A DNA stretch of 64,000 nt, taken from the NCBI RefSeq assembly GCF_947488985.1, contig NZ_CANLBV010000003.1, forward strand, positions 1 through 64,000, read 5' to 3'. Below, piece after piece: positions 28,174 to 38,330 of the stretch. Source of the stretch: an uncultured Vibrio sp. Its GTDB lineage: Bacteria > Pseudomonadota > Gammaproteobacteria > Enterobacterales > Vibrionaceae. The notes beneath the pieces were generated by a model that ran no database searches, was not told where the DNA came from, and saw only the letters and a list, made by a program, of their open reading frames with translations. The position numbers and the translations under genes were made by a program. Positions within the stretch are counted from its first letter, which is position 1. Every line of letters starts with the position of its first letter.

Positions 28174-30411
28174 TTAAATTCTTGACGCAGCTGCGTACTG
28201 CTTCAACAGATCCGGCACATCTAGAATCAATGCAATGTGTCCATCACTTGTAATTGTCGCCCCTGCCATTCCTGGCGTGCCCTGCAGCAGTTTATCAAGC
28301 GGCTTGATCACGACTTCCTCTTGACCAATAAGCGTATCGACAACAAAACCCACGCGTTGGCTACCCAGTTGTACAATCACAACATGACCGTGCCCTTTGC
28401 GTTGCTCCACACCACCAGCAGTAGGTGCAAGCCAGTTTTGCAAGTAGAACAGTGGGATTGATTTATCACGAACAATAATCGTCAACTGACCATCAACGAC
28501 GTTAGTGCGGCTTAAATCTAGGTGGAAGATCTCGTTGACAGAAGCCAAAGGTAAGGCAAATGGGTAACCCGCAACACCAACCATCAAGGTTGGCAGAATC
28601 GCTAGCGTTAGTGGAACCTTGATGGTGATCTTGGTGCCTTTACCCATCTCTGAATCGATATCGATTGAACCATTGAGGGTGTTGATTGCAGTTTTCACCA
28701 CGTCCATTCCGACCCCTCGCCCAGAAATATCTGAGATTTGCTCTTTACTTGAGAAGCCAGGCGCAAAAATTAGGTTAAAGCATTCTTTATTTGATAGACG
28801 AGACGCGGCATCTTCATCCATCAGGCCGCGTTTAACCGCGATAGCGCGAAGTTTGTCTGGGTCCATACCACCACCGTCATCAACGATAGCCAGTTCAATA
28901 TGGTCACCCTCTTGAGAAGCCGACAGAATCACTTTACCGGTTCTTGATTTGCCCTCTGCAACGCGGTCTTCCGGCATTTCAATGCCATGATCAACCGAGT
29001 TTCTCACCAAGTGAATCAGCGGATCAGCCAGTGCTTCAACCAAGTTTTTATCCAGATCCGTTTCTTCGCCACGCATTTCAAGAACGATGTCTTTTTTCAA
29101 GCTACGAGCAAGATCACGAACCACTCGTGGGAAGCGACCAAATACTTTCTTGATCGGCTGCATACGAGTCTTCATTACTGCACCTTGTAGGTCTGCAGTG
29201 ACGACATCTAGGTTAGATACCGCTTTCGACATCTCTTCGTCGCTGCTGTTTAAACCAAGACTGACAAGTCGGTTACGTACCAATACCAATTCGCCGACCA
29301 TGTTCATGATGGTATCCAGTGTTGATGTATCAACGCGAACGGTCGCTTCAGCTTGCTGCTTCTTAGCCGGCGCTTTAACTTCAGCTTTTGCTGGAACGCT
29401 CAGTTTCGGTTCGGCTTGAACGGCAACTGGCGCGGCAGCCTGTGGCTTAGGCATGGCTTGCGGCACAACAGGCTCAGGCTTCACTTGCGCAGGTTTGGTG
29501 GCTACATCTAGCTCTTCGGCCGATGGGCCATTGCCAGAGCCATGTAACTGATCCAATAACTTTTCGAACTCTTCGTCGGTCATGAGATCATCACCTTCAG
29601 ACGTCGCCGAAACGGTTGCAGCAGGAGGTGTTGGCGGAGCTGGAGGCGTTGAACTCGCGGCCGTCGGGCTATTACCCGCTCCATGAAGTTCATCTAATAA
29701 TTTTTCAAATTCATCGTCAGTGATGTCACCACTGTCAACGATAGACTGAGGTGCAATGGATGCTGGCGGTAGTGTTGAAATTGGTGGTAGTGTTGAAATT
29801 GGTGGTATTGAAGCTGGTGAAGTTGGGGTAGAAGGCGCTGTCGGTGAACCGCCCTTACCATGCAGTTCATCCAGTAGACGTTCAAATTCATCTTCAGAGA
29901 TATCATCAACAGAAGACGCGCTAAGAATAGAATTTTCGACAATCAGTTCAGGGGCCGCTGGTGCTTCAATAATAGACTCAGTGATAACGGGTGATGGAGC
30001 TGCCACTGGCACATCCGCAGACTCTGGTTTGCAGAGGCGGTGAAGCTCATCCAATAAAGCTTGGTCAGCGGGTACTAAAGGCACCTGGTCTTGCACTGCT
30101 TGAAACTGTACATTCACGGTATCTAAAGCCTGGAGCATGGTGTCCATCAAACCGGATGTTACGCTGCGTTGGCCGTTTCGTAGAATATCGAATACATTCT
30201 CTGCACCATGACAAGTATCCACCAGCTCGGTCAATGCTAGAAAACCAGCACCACCTTTAACTGTATGGAAACCACGGAAAATAGCATTTAATAGGTCTTT
30301 GTCTTCAGGGTTATTCTCAAGCTCTACCAACTGTTCTGATAGCAGCTCCAAGATCTCCCCTGCCTCGACTAAAAAGTCCTGAAGAATATCTTCGTCTAAA
30401 TCGTAGCTCAT
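28174..30411 (-). CDS. cheA: Chemotaxis histidine kinase CheA
   Basis: CheA is the array kinase that phosphorylates CheY and CheB. The 745 residues show an HPt (P1) domain with His49 in [10 protein letters not shown], a long linker (about 130-370), the P3 dimer helices ([12 protein letters not shown]), the kinase domain with [19 protein letters not shown] and GRGVGMDVV, and a P5 CheW-like domain. The usual folded P2 domain is not evident. The linker instead holds three copies of [15 protein letters not shown] helices at about 169-191, 228-250 and 275-298, split by Pro/Ser/Thr-rich spacers. In V. cholerae the region between P1 and P3 (the LID) binds ParP. Confidence 0.95.
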   Translation of the reverse strand: MSYDLDEDILQDFLVEAGEILELLSEQLVELENNPEDKDLLNAIFRGFHTVKGGAGFLALTELVDTCHGAENVFDILRNGQRSVTSGLMDTMLQALDTVNVQFQAVQDQVPLVPADQALLDELHRLCKPESADVPVAAPSPVITESIIEAPAAPELIVENSILSASSVDDISEDEFERLLDELHGKGGSPTAPSTPTSPASIPPISTLPPISTLPPASIAPQSIVDSGDITDDEFEKLLDELHGAGNSPTAASSTPPAPPTPPAATVSATSEGDDLMTDEEFEKLLDQLHGSGNGPSAEELDVATKPAQVKPEPVVPQAMPKPQAAAPVAVQAEPKLSVPAKAEVKAPAKKQQAEATVRVDTSTLDTIMNMVGELVLVRNRLVSLGLNSSDEEMSKAVSNLDVVTADLQGAVMKTRMQPIKKVFGRFPRVVRDLARSLKKDIVLEMRGEETDLDKNLVEALADPLIHLVRNSVDHGIEMPEDRVAEGKSRTGKVILSASQEGDHIELAIVDDGGGMDPDKLRAIAVKRGLMDEDAASRLSNKECFNLIFAPGFSSKEQISDISGRGVGMDVVKTAINTLNGSIDIDSEMGKGTKITIKVPLTLAILPTLMVGVAGYPFALPLASVNEIFHLDLSRTNVVDGQLTIIVRDKSIPLFYLQNWLAPTAGGVEQRKGHGHVVIVQLGSQRVGFVVDTLIGQEEVVIKPLDKLLQGTPGMAGATITSDGHIALILDVPDLLKQYAAASRI
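29518..29907 (-). repeat. Three tandem helix motifs in the CheA linker
   Basis: Coding repeats within che[35 protein letters not shown] and [18 protein letters not shown], each followed by G-x-G/S-x-P-[ST]-A. DNA of the second and third copies is also similar. Between copies one and two lies a doubled PPISTL. A looser relative, ALLDELHRL, ends the P1 domain at about 118-126. Confidence 0.85.
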
Positions 30412-30420
30412 ACGTTACCT

Positions 30421-31149
30421 TTAAAATCCAAGACTGGATAACAAATCGTCGACTTCATCTTGAGATGCAACCGCATCTTCACGCTGTTGTGGGTTCATAA
30501 TGGGCCCTTCAGGCGCAATCGATGCTTTCTCCCGCTCTGGAGTGGGCTTTATCTGATTCGCACCAAATACTGTGAGAATCTCGACTAAGCGCCCTTCCAC
30601 TTCATTAACCAAGGTAATAACTTTGCTGATGATCTGCCCAGTTAAATCTTGGAAATCCTGAGCCATCAAAATTTCAGTCAGTTGCCCACGCAGTTCGGTG
30701 CTATCACCCTCTACCTGAACCAGTAATCCATCAATGCGGTGACATAAAGCTTTAAATTGTATCAGCTCAATGCGGCCATGCATCAGTTCATTCCATTGAG
30801 GCCTTACTTGAAGTAAACACTCGTGTAGGTTGTCTGCTATTGGCATACAGAGATCGACAGCGTCCATCGTCTTGTTTGCTGCAACTTCCGTTTTATCAAT
30901 GACATACTGAAGGCGATCCCTAGCATCGGGGATTTCATCATTTGCGATCACGCGAATGCGCTCGTCAAAATTGAATTGTGTCAGAGAGTCATGGAGGTCG
31001 CGAGTCAGACTGCCTATTTCTTGAAGCACTGGGTTGTCTTGAAGATTAAAGTTATCTTCATAAATGCTTCTGACAAGAGAATCAGCGTCTTGCTGCTCAT
31101 CATTTTCAAGCAGCTCTACTAATTTTTTTGCTTGTTCTAATGAAATCAT
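30421..31149 (-). CDS. cheZ: CheY phosphatase CheZ
   Basis: CheZ removes phosphate from CheY-P. The 242-residue protein is helical. The catalytic segment LMAQDFQDLTGQIISKV carries the conserved Gln/Asp pair, and the C-terminal SQDEVDDLLSSLGF is the CheY-binding peptide. The start at 31149 gives MISLEQAKKLVELLE; the longer frame to 31191 adds a basic stretch with no ribosome site. A 112-base gap, longer than usual here, separates it from cheY. Confidence 0.93.
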   Translation of the reverse strand: MISLEQAKKLVELLENDEQQDADSLVRSIYEDNFNLQDNPVLQEIGSLTRDLHDSLTQFNFDERIRVIANDEIPDARDRLQYVIDKTEVAANKTMDAVDLCMPIADNLHECLLQVRPQWNELMHGRIELIQFKALCHRIDGLLVQVEGDSTELRGQLTEILMAQDFQDLTGQIISKVITLVNEVEGRLVEILTVFGANQIKPTPEREKASIAPEGPIMNPQQREDAVASQDEVDDLLSSLGF

Positions 31150-31261
31150 CCTGAATGTGGCCTTACTCCGCAGGTTTTTGTGGCGTTTCAACGTTAAAGA
31201 GAAACTGGAACTAAACGTTGGTGCCTCCCTAGAAGCGCCTAAAACCGATTATTATTAATGT

Positions 31262-31642
31262 TTATAAGCGCTCAAAAATCTTATCAAGTTTCTCTTTCAG
31301 AGTTGCGGCAGTGAAAGGCTTTACAATGTAACCATTCACACCAGATTGCGCAGCTTCGATGATCTGCTCACGTTTCGCTTCAGCTGTGATCATTAGCACT
31401 GGAAGGTGCTTCAGTTCCGCGTTTGCACGAATGTGCTTGAGTAGATCGATACCTTGCATGCCAGGCATGTTCCAGTCGGTTACCACGAAATCAAATTCGC
31501 CTTTTTTCAGCATAGGTAATGCGGTCAAGCCATCGTCTGCTTCTTGAGTGTTGTTGAAACCTAAATCACGAAGTAGGTTTTTAACAATTCGGCGCATCGT
31601 TGAAAAATCATCAACAATGAGAATTTTCATGTTTTTGTTCAA
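31262..31642 (-). CDS. cheY: Chemotaxis response regulator CheY
   Basis: CheY-P binds FliM to switch flagellar rotation. The single receiver domain of about 126 residues has the acidic pair VDD, the phospho-acceptor Asp in [12 protein letters not shown], Thr in MITAEA and Lys in VKPFT. Sequence is close to V. cholerae CheY3. A TTG start at 31642 is chosen because GGAGG lies 6 bases upstream; ATG at 31630 (MKILIVDD) and a GTG at 31654 are alternatives. Confidence 0.95.
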   Translation of the reverse strand: MNKNMKILIVDDFSTMRRIVKNLLRDLGFNNTQEADDGLTALPMLKKGEFDFVVTDWNMPGMQGIDLLKHIRANAELKHLPVLMITAEAKREQIIEAAQSGVNGYIVKPFTAATLKEKLDKIFERL

Positions 31643-31672
31643 ATTAGCCTCCACTGAATAAAATCAGTGTTG

Positions 31673-32407
31673 TTAGTCGTTCTGTGTCCAAGCACTTAAC
31701 TTAGTGCGTAAACGCTGCATAGATTGGCTCAGTATTTGACTGACGCGAGATTCACTAACGCCTAATACTTCCCCAATCTCTTTTAAATTGAGTTCTTCGT
31801 CATAATAAAGCGAAAGCACAAGGCCTTCTCTTTCCGGAAGCTGTTTTATCGAATCGATCAAAGCTTGTCGGAAATACTCATCAGCGACCCCTTGAAAAGG
31901 CGTGTTATCGTGAGAGTCTTCATTCGGAGAGATTGCGTCATCTGAAACGCCTAAATCTTCGATCCCGACCAGTCTTGAGCAATTAATATCCGTTAAAGCA
32001 CTGTGATACTGTTCTAAACTGAGGTCCATGTGCTTTGCCACTTCGGCATCACTTGGGTCTCGGTTGAGAATACTCTCTAATTCCGCAATTGCACCACTGA
32101 TTTCTCGATTGTTTTTATGAACCGATCTTGGTACCCAATCTCCGCGACGAATGTCATCCAACATCGCACCCCGAATTCGAATACCAGCGTAGGTTTCAAA
32201 GCTTGCGCCTTTGGTGCCATCGTAATTGCGCTGTGCTTCAATCAAACCAATCATGCCAGCTTGAATTAAGTCATCAACTAATACATTTGGCGGTAATCGC
32301 CCCAACAGGTGATGAGCGATACGTTTAACCAACACGGTATACTTCTCAAAAAAAGCCTGTTGGCTATTGAGATTAGCATGTTGGTCGTAAGTAAGCGCTT
32401 TATTCAC
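31673..32407 (-). CDS. fliA: Flagellar sigma factor FliA (sigma-28)
   Basis: FliA directs late flagellar and chemotaxis promoters. The 244 residues hold sigma regions 2 (LVDDLIQAGMIGLIEAQRNYD), 3 (VPRSVHKNNREISGAIAELE) and 4 (LPEREGLVLSLYYDEELNLKEIGEVLGVSESRVSQI). The GTG at 32407 yields the usual NKALTYDQ beginning and has GAGGAA about 7 bases upstream; it overlaps the flhG stop. Two matching promoters for it are visible in the flagellin region. Confidence 0.95.
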   Translation of the reverse strand: MNKALTYDQHANLNSQQAFFEKYTVLVKRIAHHLLGRLPPNVLVDDLIQAGMIGLIEAQRNYDGTKGASFETYAGIRIRGAMLDDIRRGDWVPRSVHKNNREISGAIAELESILNRDPSDAEVAKHMDLSLEQYHSALTDINCSRLVGIEDLGVSDDAISPNEDSHDNTPFQGVADEYFRQALIDSIKQLPEREGLVLSLYYDEELNLKEIGEVLGVSESRVSQILSQSMQRLRTKLSAWTQND

Positions 32408-33287
32408 CAAATGGTTCCTCTACAAATTCAGTACGATTCAGCAGTCTCTCAAAAAAAAACTCCAAGTGTCCACTTGGTGTGGGGGGTATTGGCCACGTTA
32501 TTGCTTTATTTGCTAATGAGCTGATTGCCAATGCAGCAGGAGAGCGAGGAAACGCATCAACTACAATTTTCTGTCTCTTGACCGATTGACGTACTTTATC
32601 ATCTAAAGGAATACATGCTACGAGTTCGAGGCTCACATTCAAGAAGCGCTCTGTGACCAAAGTCAACTTTGCAAATAATTCTCTGCCTTCGCGGTAACTT
32701 CTGACCATATTTGCAACGATTTTAAACCGTTGAACTTGATGTTCTCGGCTCAAAAGCTTAATCAGCGCGTAAGCATCGGTGATTGAGGTCGGTTCATCAC
32801 ACACCACCACAACCACATCTTGCGCCGCTCTTGAGAAGCTGACCACCATGTCCGAGATACCCGCAGCGGTGTCTACTAATAAGATATCCATCTCATCTTC
32901 AAGCGTACCAAATGCGCGAATCAAACCGGCATGCTGAGCGTGTGAAAGTTCTGTCATGCTCTGTGTACCAGACGTCGCGGGAATGATCTTGATTCCGTGC
33001 GGGCCTTCTACAATTGCATCCTTAAGCTCACACTCACCAGCCAACACGTGCCCTAGGTTTCGTTTCGAGCGAATACCAAGCATGATATCGACGTTAGCGA
33101 GCCCTAAGTCGGCATCCAATACCATAACTTTTTTGCCTTGGCGAGCCATGCAAATTGCCATGCCTAACGTCACATTAGATTTGCCAACGCCTCCCTTACC
33201 ACCGGTGACAGCGATAACTTTTGTTAGTGAAGGTTTGGTTAAGCGGCGGAGGCCGCTCGCTTGATCATGTATCATATTGTCATTCAT
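32400..33287 (-). CDS. flhG: Flagellar number regulator FlhG (MinD-like ATPase)
   Basis: FlhG keeps flagellar number at one by restraining FlhF and, through FlrA, gene expression. The 295 residues carry an N-terminal activation helix DQASGLRRL (the DQAxxLR motif that stimulates FlhF), the Walker A GGKGGVGKSN, LDADLGLANVD and a C-terminal membrane-binding helix (SGHLEFFFERLLNR). Between flhF and fliA in the flhA operon. Confidence 0.95.
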   Translation of the reverse strand: MNDNMIHDQASGLRRLTKPSLTKVIAVTGGKGGVGKSNVTLGMAICMARQGKKVMVLDADLGLANVDIMLGIRSKRNLGHVLAGECELKDAIVEGPHGIKIIPATSGTQSMTELSHAQHAGLIRAFGTLEDEMDILLVDTAAGISDMVVSFSRAAQDVVVVVCDEPTSITDAYALIKLLSREHQVQRFKIVANMVRSYREGRELFAKLTLVTERFLNVSLELVACIPLDDKVRQSVKRQKIVVDAFPRSPAALAISSLANKAITWPIPPTPSGHLEFFFERLLNRTEFVEEPFGE

Positions 33288-33299
33288 ATTTATCGCCGC

Positions 33300-34844
33300 C
33301 TAGAGCCCTTCAGAATCGCTGTTCCAGTAATGAGGTTCATTCTCTTTTGATTGTTCTAATAACTCATTAGCCTTAGCAATCATATACTTTGGCTGAGCTA
33401 TAACGATATCTTCAGGAACTCGTTGACCATTTGCTATATAAGCAACGGGTAATGCATTTTGTATTACGACACTAATAAATTCACCAAGACTTAGCGATTC
33501 ATCGAGCTTTGTCAAGATGCACCCCGACAACGGGATTCTTCTAAAGTGTTCTATGGTTTCTTGCAGCACTTTGCGTTGCGCTGTAGCAGGCAGCACAAGG
33601 TAACTATTGATAACGGAACCACTCTCTTGCATCAAGGTGTCTAGCTGCTCAGATAAGCGAACATCTCGCTGCCCCATGCCTGCCGTATCCACCAAAATGA
33701 GGCGACGATTACGTAACTGGTATATTACATCGGCCAATTCACGGGAATCTTTAGCGACTCTTACCGGACACCCCATAATTCGACCATAAATCGATAGCTG
33801 TTCATGAGCACCGATTCGGTAGGTATCCGTAGTCACGAGCGCAACATTGTCTGCGCCATACTCCATCGCAGCGCGAGCCGCAAGCTTTGCAACGGTCGTG
33901 GTTTTACCGACACCAGTTGGACCAAGCAAGGCCACAATACCGCCGCGTTTCAAAATATCGGTTTGTGTTACGGCGATTTGGTCAGCAACTAAGGCCAGTA
34001 ACGCCTTCCATGCACGTGCTGGCTTGGTATCTTCAGGGATGTAGCACGCCATCTGGTCGGCCAGCTCAGACGACACACCCATTCGTTCAAGGCGCTTGAT
34101 TAGCATCGCTCTCAGGGGTTCACGACGTTCGACTTCTTGCCACATTAACCCAGACACTTGATGTTCTAACAGGCGACGAATTGAGGCCATCTCCTCACGC
34201 ATCGTATCCATTTCGGTATCTGAACCTTTGGATTTTGCGCTGTCACGACCGCGATCATAACGAGTCGGGTCTAGGCGAGGTGCCGGACGCTCAATTCTAC
34301 GATCTTCAGCAATTAACTTGGATAAACCAGACTCTCGAGCAAACGCTGAATCGATATGGCTTCGCGGTTGCTGATGCCCAAGAGACTGCTGATTGCTATT
34401 GATCTGCTCACCATGAGGCTGATGGTTGCCACTAGACTGACGGTTTAGCAAGGCAGACAGTGAGTCTTTGTTTTCAGCACGATATTGCGGCTCTTCGCTT
34501 GCACCATGGCTATATTGCTTGAGCATGTTCGAAAAACGCTTGGTCATCGAACGCCCATCTTCAGTACTTGACTGTAGACTAACTTTGTCATCGTCTAACT
34601 GACGGCGTCCTGCCGGTGCAATGGAGGCCGCCATTTGCGTATACTGGCTTGGCGCAGGCTGCTGAGTGGCATTGGGTCTAGAGCTCTCCGTCGATTGGTT
34701 CGATTCGCCCTCAATAGCGGCAACAATTTCTACGCCACCTGCGACCTTTTTGTTAGACATGATCACAGCCTCTGAGCCAAGTTCTTCCTTAACTTGGAGC
34801 AGAGCACTTCTCATATCTTTTGCAAAAAATCGTTTAATTTTCAA
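33300..34844 (-). CDS. flhF: Flagellar polar-placement GTPase FlhF
   Basis: An SRP-type GTPase that marks the pole for flagellum assembly. The 514 residues comprise a B domain (MKIKRFFAKDMRSALLQVKEELG at the start), a long Gln/Ser-rich linker (about 60-190), then the N and G domains: GPTGVGKTTTVAKLAAR (G1), LVTTDTYRIGAHEQL, LVDTAGMGQRD (G3) and TKLDESLSLG (G4). It lies 27 bases after flhA. Confidence 0.95.
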   Translation of the reverse strand: MKIKRFFAKDMRSALLQVKEELGSEAVIMSNKKVAGGVEIVAAIEGESNQSTESSRPNATQQPAPSQYTQMAASIAPAGRRQLDDDKVSLQSSTEDGRSMTKRFSNMLKQYSHGASEEPQYRAENKDSLSALLNRQSSGNHQPHGEQINSNQQSLGHQQPRSHIDSAFARESGLSKLIAEDRRIERPAPRLDPTRYDRGRDSAKSKGSDTEMDTMREEMASIRRLLEHQVSGLMWQEVERREPLRAMLIKRLERMGVSSELADQMACYIPEDTKPARAWKALLALVADQIAVTQTDILKRGGIVALLGPTGVGKTTTVAKLAARAAMEYGADNVALVTTDTYRIGAHEQLSIYGRIMGCPVRVAKDSRELADVIYQLRNRRLILVDTAGMGQRDVRLSEQLDTLMQESGSVINSYLVLPATAQRKVLQETIEHFRRIPLSGCILTKLDESLSLGEFISVVIQNALPVAYIANGQRVPEDIVIAQPKYMIAKANELLEQSKENEPHYWNSDSEGL

Positions 34845-34871
34845 TTCGATCGTCCGTTCTAATTAGGCGGC

Positions 34872-36974
34872 TTAATTACCAACAGCTTGTACTATACGTA
34901 TCTGCTTTTCGTCCGGTATCTCTTGGTAAGATAGTACTCTCAAGCTTGGAATCGTATTTTTCACGAACTTCGCCAGAGTCGAGCGTAATACCCCAGAAGT
35001 CAGTAACACCGCTGGCTCTCCTTTCAGCTCTTGCTCTTGTGTGGCGTGACTGAGGGAGGTCTGTAAACGTTCGGCCAAACCGGGTTCAATACCAGCAGAC
35101 TCTCCGCCGGATGCTTGCATAGTTTGATGCAATATTTGTTCCAGCTCAGGGATCAAGGTTATAACGGGCAGTTCCGGCTCTATACCATTGATTTCTTGGA
35201 CAATTAAGCGTTTCAAAGAGATTCGAACTGCAGCTGTTAAAATGTCAGGTTCTTGACTCTTGCTTGAGTACTCCGACAAAGTTTGCACTATCGTTCGGAT
35301 ATCACGAATTGGAATGGCTTCATTAAGGAGGTTTTGTAGTACTTTCACGACCACACCCAGTTGAAGTTGCTCAGGGACAAAGCCTTCGACTAGTCTAGGT
35401 GTTGAGCGGCTTAACATTTCCAATAGGTTCTGAACTTCTTCATGCCCAATGAGCTGCGACGCATTGTTGGTTAACAGTTGGCTGAGATGGGTTGCCAGCA
35501 CAGTAGAGGAATCGACAACGGTATAGCCTAAAGCTTGTGCATGCTCACGCTGCTCTTCTCGAATCCAAACAGCTTCAAGGCCAAAAGCGGGATCGATCGT
35601 TGGCTCGCCATCAATCATGCCGTAAACTTGTCCTGGGTTGATCGCGAGCTCCATATCAGGCTTGATTTCAGCCTCACCCACCGCAACGCCCATTAAAGTA
35701 ATTCGGTAGCTGTTTGGAGTCAGCTCTAAGTTGTCGCGGATATGTACTGCTGGGATCAAAAAGCCAAAATCTTGAGATAGCTTTTTACGTACCCCTTTTA
35801 CACGCTCCAACAATTCGCCACCTTGGTCTCTATCGACCAGAGGGATCAAACGGTAACCCACTTCTAAACCAATAATATCAACAGGTTGCACATCATCCCA
35901 AGACAGTTCTTTTTGCGCTGTAGGGGCATCTCCATTGGCATCGATAGAGGCTGGAAGGTGTTTATCTTGCTCTTTTTTCTTGCTCTTTTTGTCGATAAAG
36001 TAAGCCGTTGCTCCCGCAGCAATGGCAAGGCTCAAGAAAGAGAAGTGTGGCATACCGGGAACAATTCCCATCACGCCAAGGATACCTGCGGTGATCATCA
36101 AAGCTTTTGGGTTATCAAACAACTGGAACACAAGCTGTTGTCCCATGTCTTCATCGGTATTTTGACGCGTTACCATCATCGCAGCCGCGATAGACAGAAG
36201 TAGAGAGGGTATTTGTGCAACCAGACCATCACCGATAGTCAGTAGTGTGTAGATTTCAATTGCTTCACGAAAGCTAAGGTCGAACTGAACCATACCAATG
36301 CTTAAGCCACCAATGATATTGATGAATAAGATCAAGATACCGGCGATCGCATCGCCTTTAACAAACTTGGAAGCACCGTCCATTGAACCGTAGAAATCGG
36401 CTTCCTTAGTCACTTCAAAGCGTCGCAAGCGAGCCTGATCTTGGTCAATCAAGCCTGCATTCAAATCGGCATCGATGGCCATCTGTTTACCCGGTAAGGC
36501 ATCCAATGTAAAACGTGCGCTCACTTCTGAGATACGGCCCGCACCTTTGGTAACAACCATGAAGTTGATGATCATCAAAATCAAAAACACCACTAAGCCA
36601 ACCGCATAGTTCCCGCCGACAACGACGCTACCAAAGGCCTCAATAACGTTACCTGCCGCGTCACCACCGAAGTGACCATTGAGTAATACCACACGTGTCG
36701 AAGCAACGTTCAGGGCCAATCGCAACAGGGTCGCGATAAGCAGTACGGTCGGGAAGGCAGCAAAATCTAACGGCCTGCGAGTATAAACCGAAACCAATAG
36801 CACCACCATCGACAAGGCAATATTGAAGGTGAAGAACATATCCAACAAGAAAGCCGGAATAGGCAATACCACCATAGCAAGCGTTGCAAGCACCATAACG
36901 GGCGCACCAATTGCGGGCATGGCACGGTTAGGAATTTTCGGTAGCTTGTCCGCAAAAGGCAGGGTGAATTTCAT
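34872..36974 (-). CDS. flhA: Flagellar export gate protein FlhA
   Basis: FlhA is the main export-gate subunit of the flagellar type III system. The 700 residues have eight N-terminal helices, the FHIPEP signature region (RISEVSARFTLDALPGKQMAIDADLNAG and on) and a large cytoplasmic domain that docks chaperones and substrates. The ATG at 36974 matches the V. cholerae-type MKF start; a GTG at 36992 is the alternative. A -24/-12 promoter lies about 105 bases upstream, so this gene heads the flhA-flhF-flhG-fliA-che transcript. Confidence 0.95.
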   Translation of the reverse strand: MKFTLPFADKLPKIPNRAMPAIGAPVMVLATLAMVVLPIPAFLLDMFFTFNIALSMVVLLVSVYTRRPLDFAAFPTVLLIATLLRLALNVASTRVVLLNGHFGGDAAGNVIEAFGSVVVGGNYAVGLVVFLILMIINFMVVTKGAGRISEVSARFTLDALPGKQMAIDADLNAGLIDQDQARLRRFEVTKEADFYGSMDGASKFVKGDAIAGILILFINIIGGLSIGMVQFDLSFREAIEIYTLLTIGDGLVAQIPSLLLSIAAAMMVTRQNTDEDMGQQLVFQLFDNPKALMITAGILGVMGIVPGMPHFSFLSLAIAAGATAYFIDKKSKKKEQDKHLPASIDANGDAPTAQKELSWDDVQPVDIIGLEVGYRLIPLVDRDQGGELLERVKGVRKKLSQDFGFLIPAVHIRDNLELTPNSYRITLMGVAVGEAEIKPDMELAINPGQVYGMIDGEPTIDPAFGLEAVWIREEQREHAQALGYTVVDSSTVLATHLSQLLTNNASQLIGHEEVQNLLEMLSRSTPRLVEGFVPEQLQLGVVVKVLQNLLNEAIPIRDIRTIVQTLSEYSSKSQEPDILTAAVRISLKRLIVQEINGIEPELPVITLIPELEQILHQTMQASGGESAGIEPGLAERLQTSLSHATQEQELKGEPAVLLTSGVLRSTLAKFVKNTIPSLRVLSYQEIPDEKQIRIVQAVGN

Positions 36975-37078
36975 AAATCTAGACAGTTTCACTATGTTGT
37001 AGCTGTCTCTCTAAGCAAATAAATGCGTAGGTTTCAGCTTTGTGGGTTGCTATAGGCTTAGGTGTTTGGGGTTGATAC

Positions 37079-37094
37079 AGCAAACAGTATACCA
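37079..37094 (-). promoter_or_regulatory. Sigma-54 promoter upstream of flhA
   Basis: TGGTATACTGTTTGCT on the minus strand keeps the GG-N10-GC spacing and a perfect TTGCT -12 element; the -24 element TGGTAT has two changes from TGGCAC. Transcription would start near 37067, about 90 bases before the flhA ATG. FlrA control of this class II promoter is inferred from other vibrios. Confidence 0.7.
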
Positions 37095-37190
37095 AGATAT
37101 CGCGTCAATTTATCGACACAGCTGCAATTAGTATATGAGCCGTCATGCCGCTATTATCAGGGTTGATGATGATCAACTCAAGCAATTGAT

Positions 37191-38321
37191 CTAATGACGT
37201 AAATCTGGAGGGATCGGCATATTAGAATCTTGTAGTTTTGGTCGCTCCCCACCTCGCTTTCGGTACTGCTTAAGCTGGAACACATAGGCAAGCACTTGAG
37301 CGACAGCGGTAAACAGACCGTCAGGAATTTGTTGTTCTAACTCAGTGGTATGGTATAGCGCCCTGGCTAAGGGTGGCGCTGGAACAATGTAGATATCATT
37401 GGCGCGCGCAATTTCACGGATCTTCATCGCCATGTGATCGACCCCTTTCGCGACCACAACTGGCGCTTTGTCTTGCCCCTGCTTATAACGTAGCGCTACC
37501 GAAAAGTGATCCGGGTTGGTGACGATCACATCCGCTTGGGGCACATCAGCCATCATACGACGCTGCGCCGCTTCACGTTGCAGCATACGAATTCGGCCTT
37601 TCACTTCTGGCTTACCTTCGGTATCTTTGAATTCGTCTTTCACTTCTTGCTTGGTCATCTTCAACTGATCGGCGTGTTGCCAAATCTGAAATGGGATATC
37701 AATGGCGACCACAATGAGTAATGAGCAGCTGATCAACAGAATAAAGTTAAGCAAGATATCCAAGGCATGGAAGATATTCTGAGGATATACATCCATACTC
37801 AGCTGCATTAAATCGTGCTGGGAAGCCTGAATAAGATAAATCGCCATTCCCGATACTAAAGCCACTTTCAAGATAGATTTCACTAACTCAACCCAGCTTT
37901 GCAAACCAAACATTCGCTTGATGCCACTCAATGGGTTGAGCTTAGATGCCTTCGGCATCGCTGCTTGCATCGAGAAGTTAATCCCGCCCACACCTGCAGC
38001 GCCAATAACAGCTGCAACAAACAAGGTGATCAGAATTAGGAACAGCGGAAACAACAGGTTCACCAGTGCGCCACCAGCAATTTCAAGCAGCTTATTGGTA
38101 TCAAAGATCTCGTCGCGACTTAAAGAGAACAAACGCTGCATTGCCTCAAACAAAGCTTTAGCGATCGATTCACCGAACCACATTAACGCAATCGCGCCGA
38201 CTATCAGTACCGACGCCGATGCCAGCTCTTTTGACCTTGCAATCTGCCCTTTTTCTTTGGCCTGTTGCAAGCGTTTGGGCGTGGCGTCTTCTGTACGTTC
38301 TTGACCGTCTGACTCTGCCAT
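37191..38321 (-). CDS. flhB: Flagellar export switch protein FlhB
   Basis: FlhB switches export specificity from hook to filament subunits after self-cleavage. The 376 residues have four membrane helices and a cytoplasmic domain with the cleavage motif read here as NPDH (within VIVTNPDHFSVALRYKQG), where E. coli and Salmonella have NPTH. Asn and Pro, which carry out the cleavage, are kept. It follows fliR by 9 bases and is the last gene of the fliK-flhB group. Confidence 0.94.
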   Translation of the reverse strand: MAESDGQERTEDATPKRLQQAKEKGQIARSKELASASVLIVGAIALMWFGESIAKALFEAMQRLFSLSRDEIFDTNKLLEIAGGALVNLLFPLFLILITLFVAAVIGAAGVGGINFSMQAAMPKASKLNPLSGIKRMFGLQSWVELVKSILKVALVSGMAIYLIQASQHDLMQLSMDVYPQNIFHALDILLNFILLISCSLLIVVAIDIPFQIWQHADQLKMTKQEVKDEFKDTEGKPEVKGRIRMLQREAAQRRMMADVPQADVIVTNPDHFSVALRYKQGQDKAPVVVAKGVDHMAMKIREIARANDIYIVPAPPLARALYHTTELEQQIPDGLFTAVAQVLAYVFQLKQYRKRGGERPKLQDSNMPIPPDLRH

Positions 38322-38330
38322 TACTGTCTC

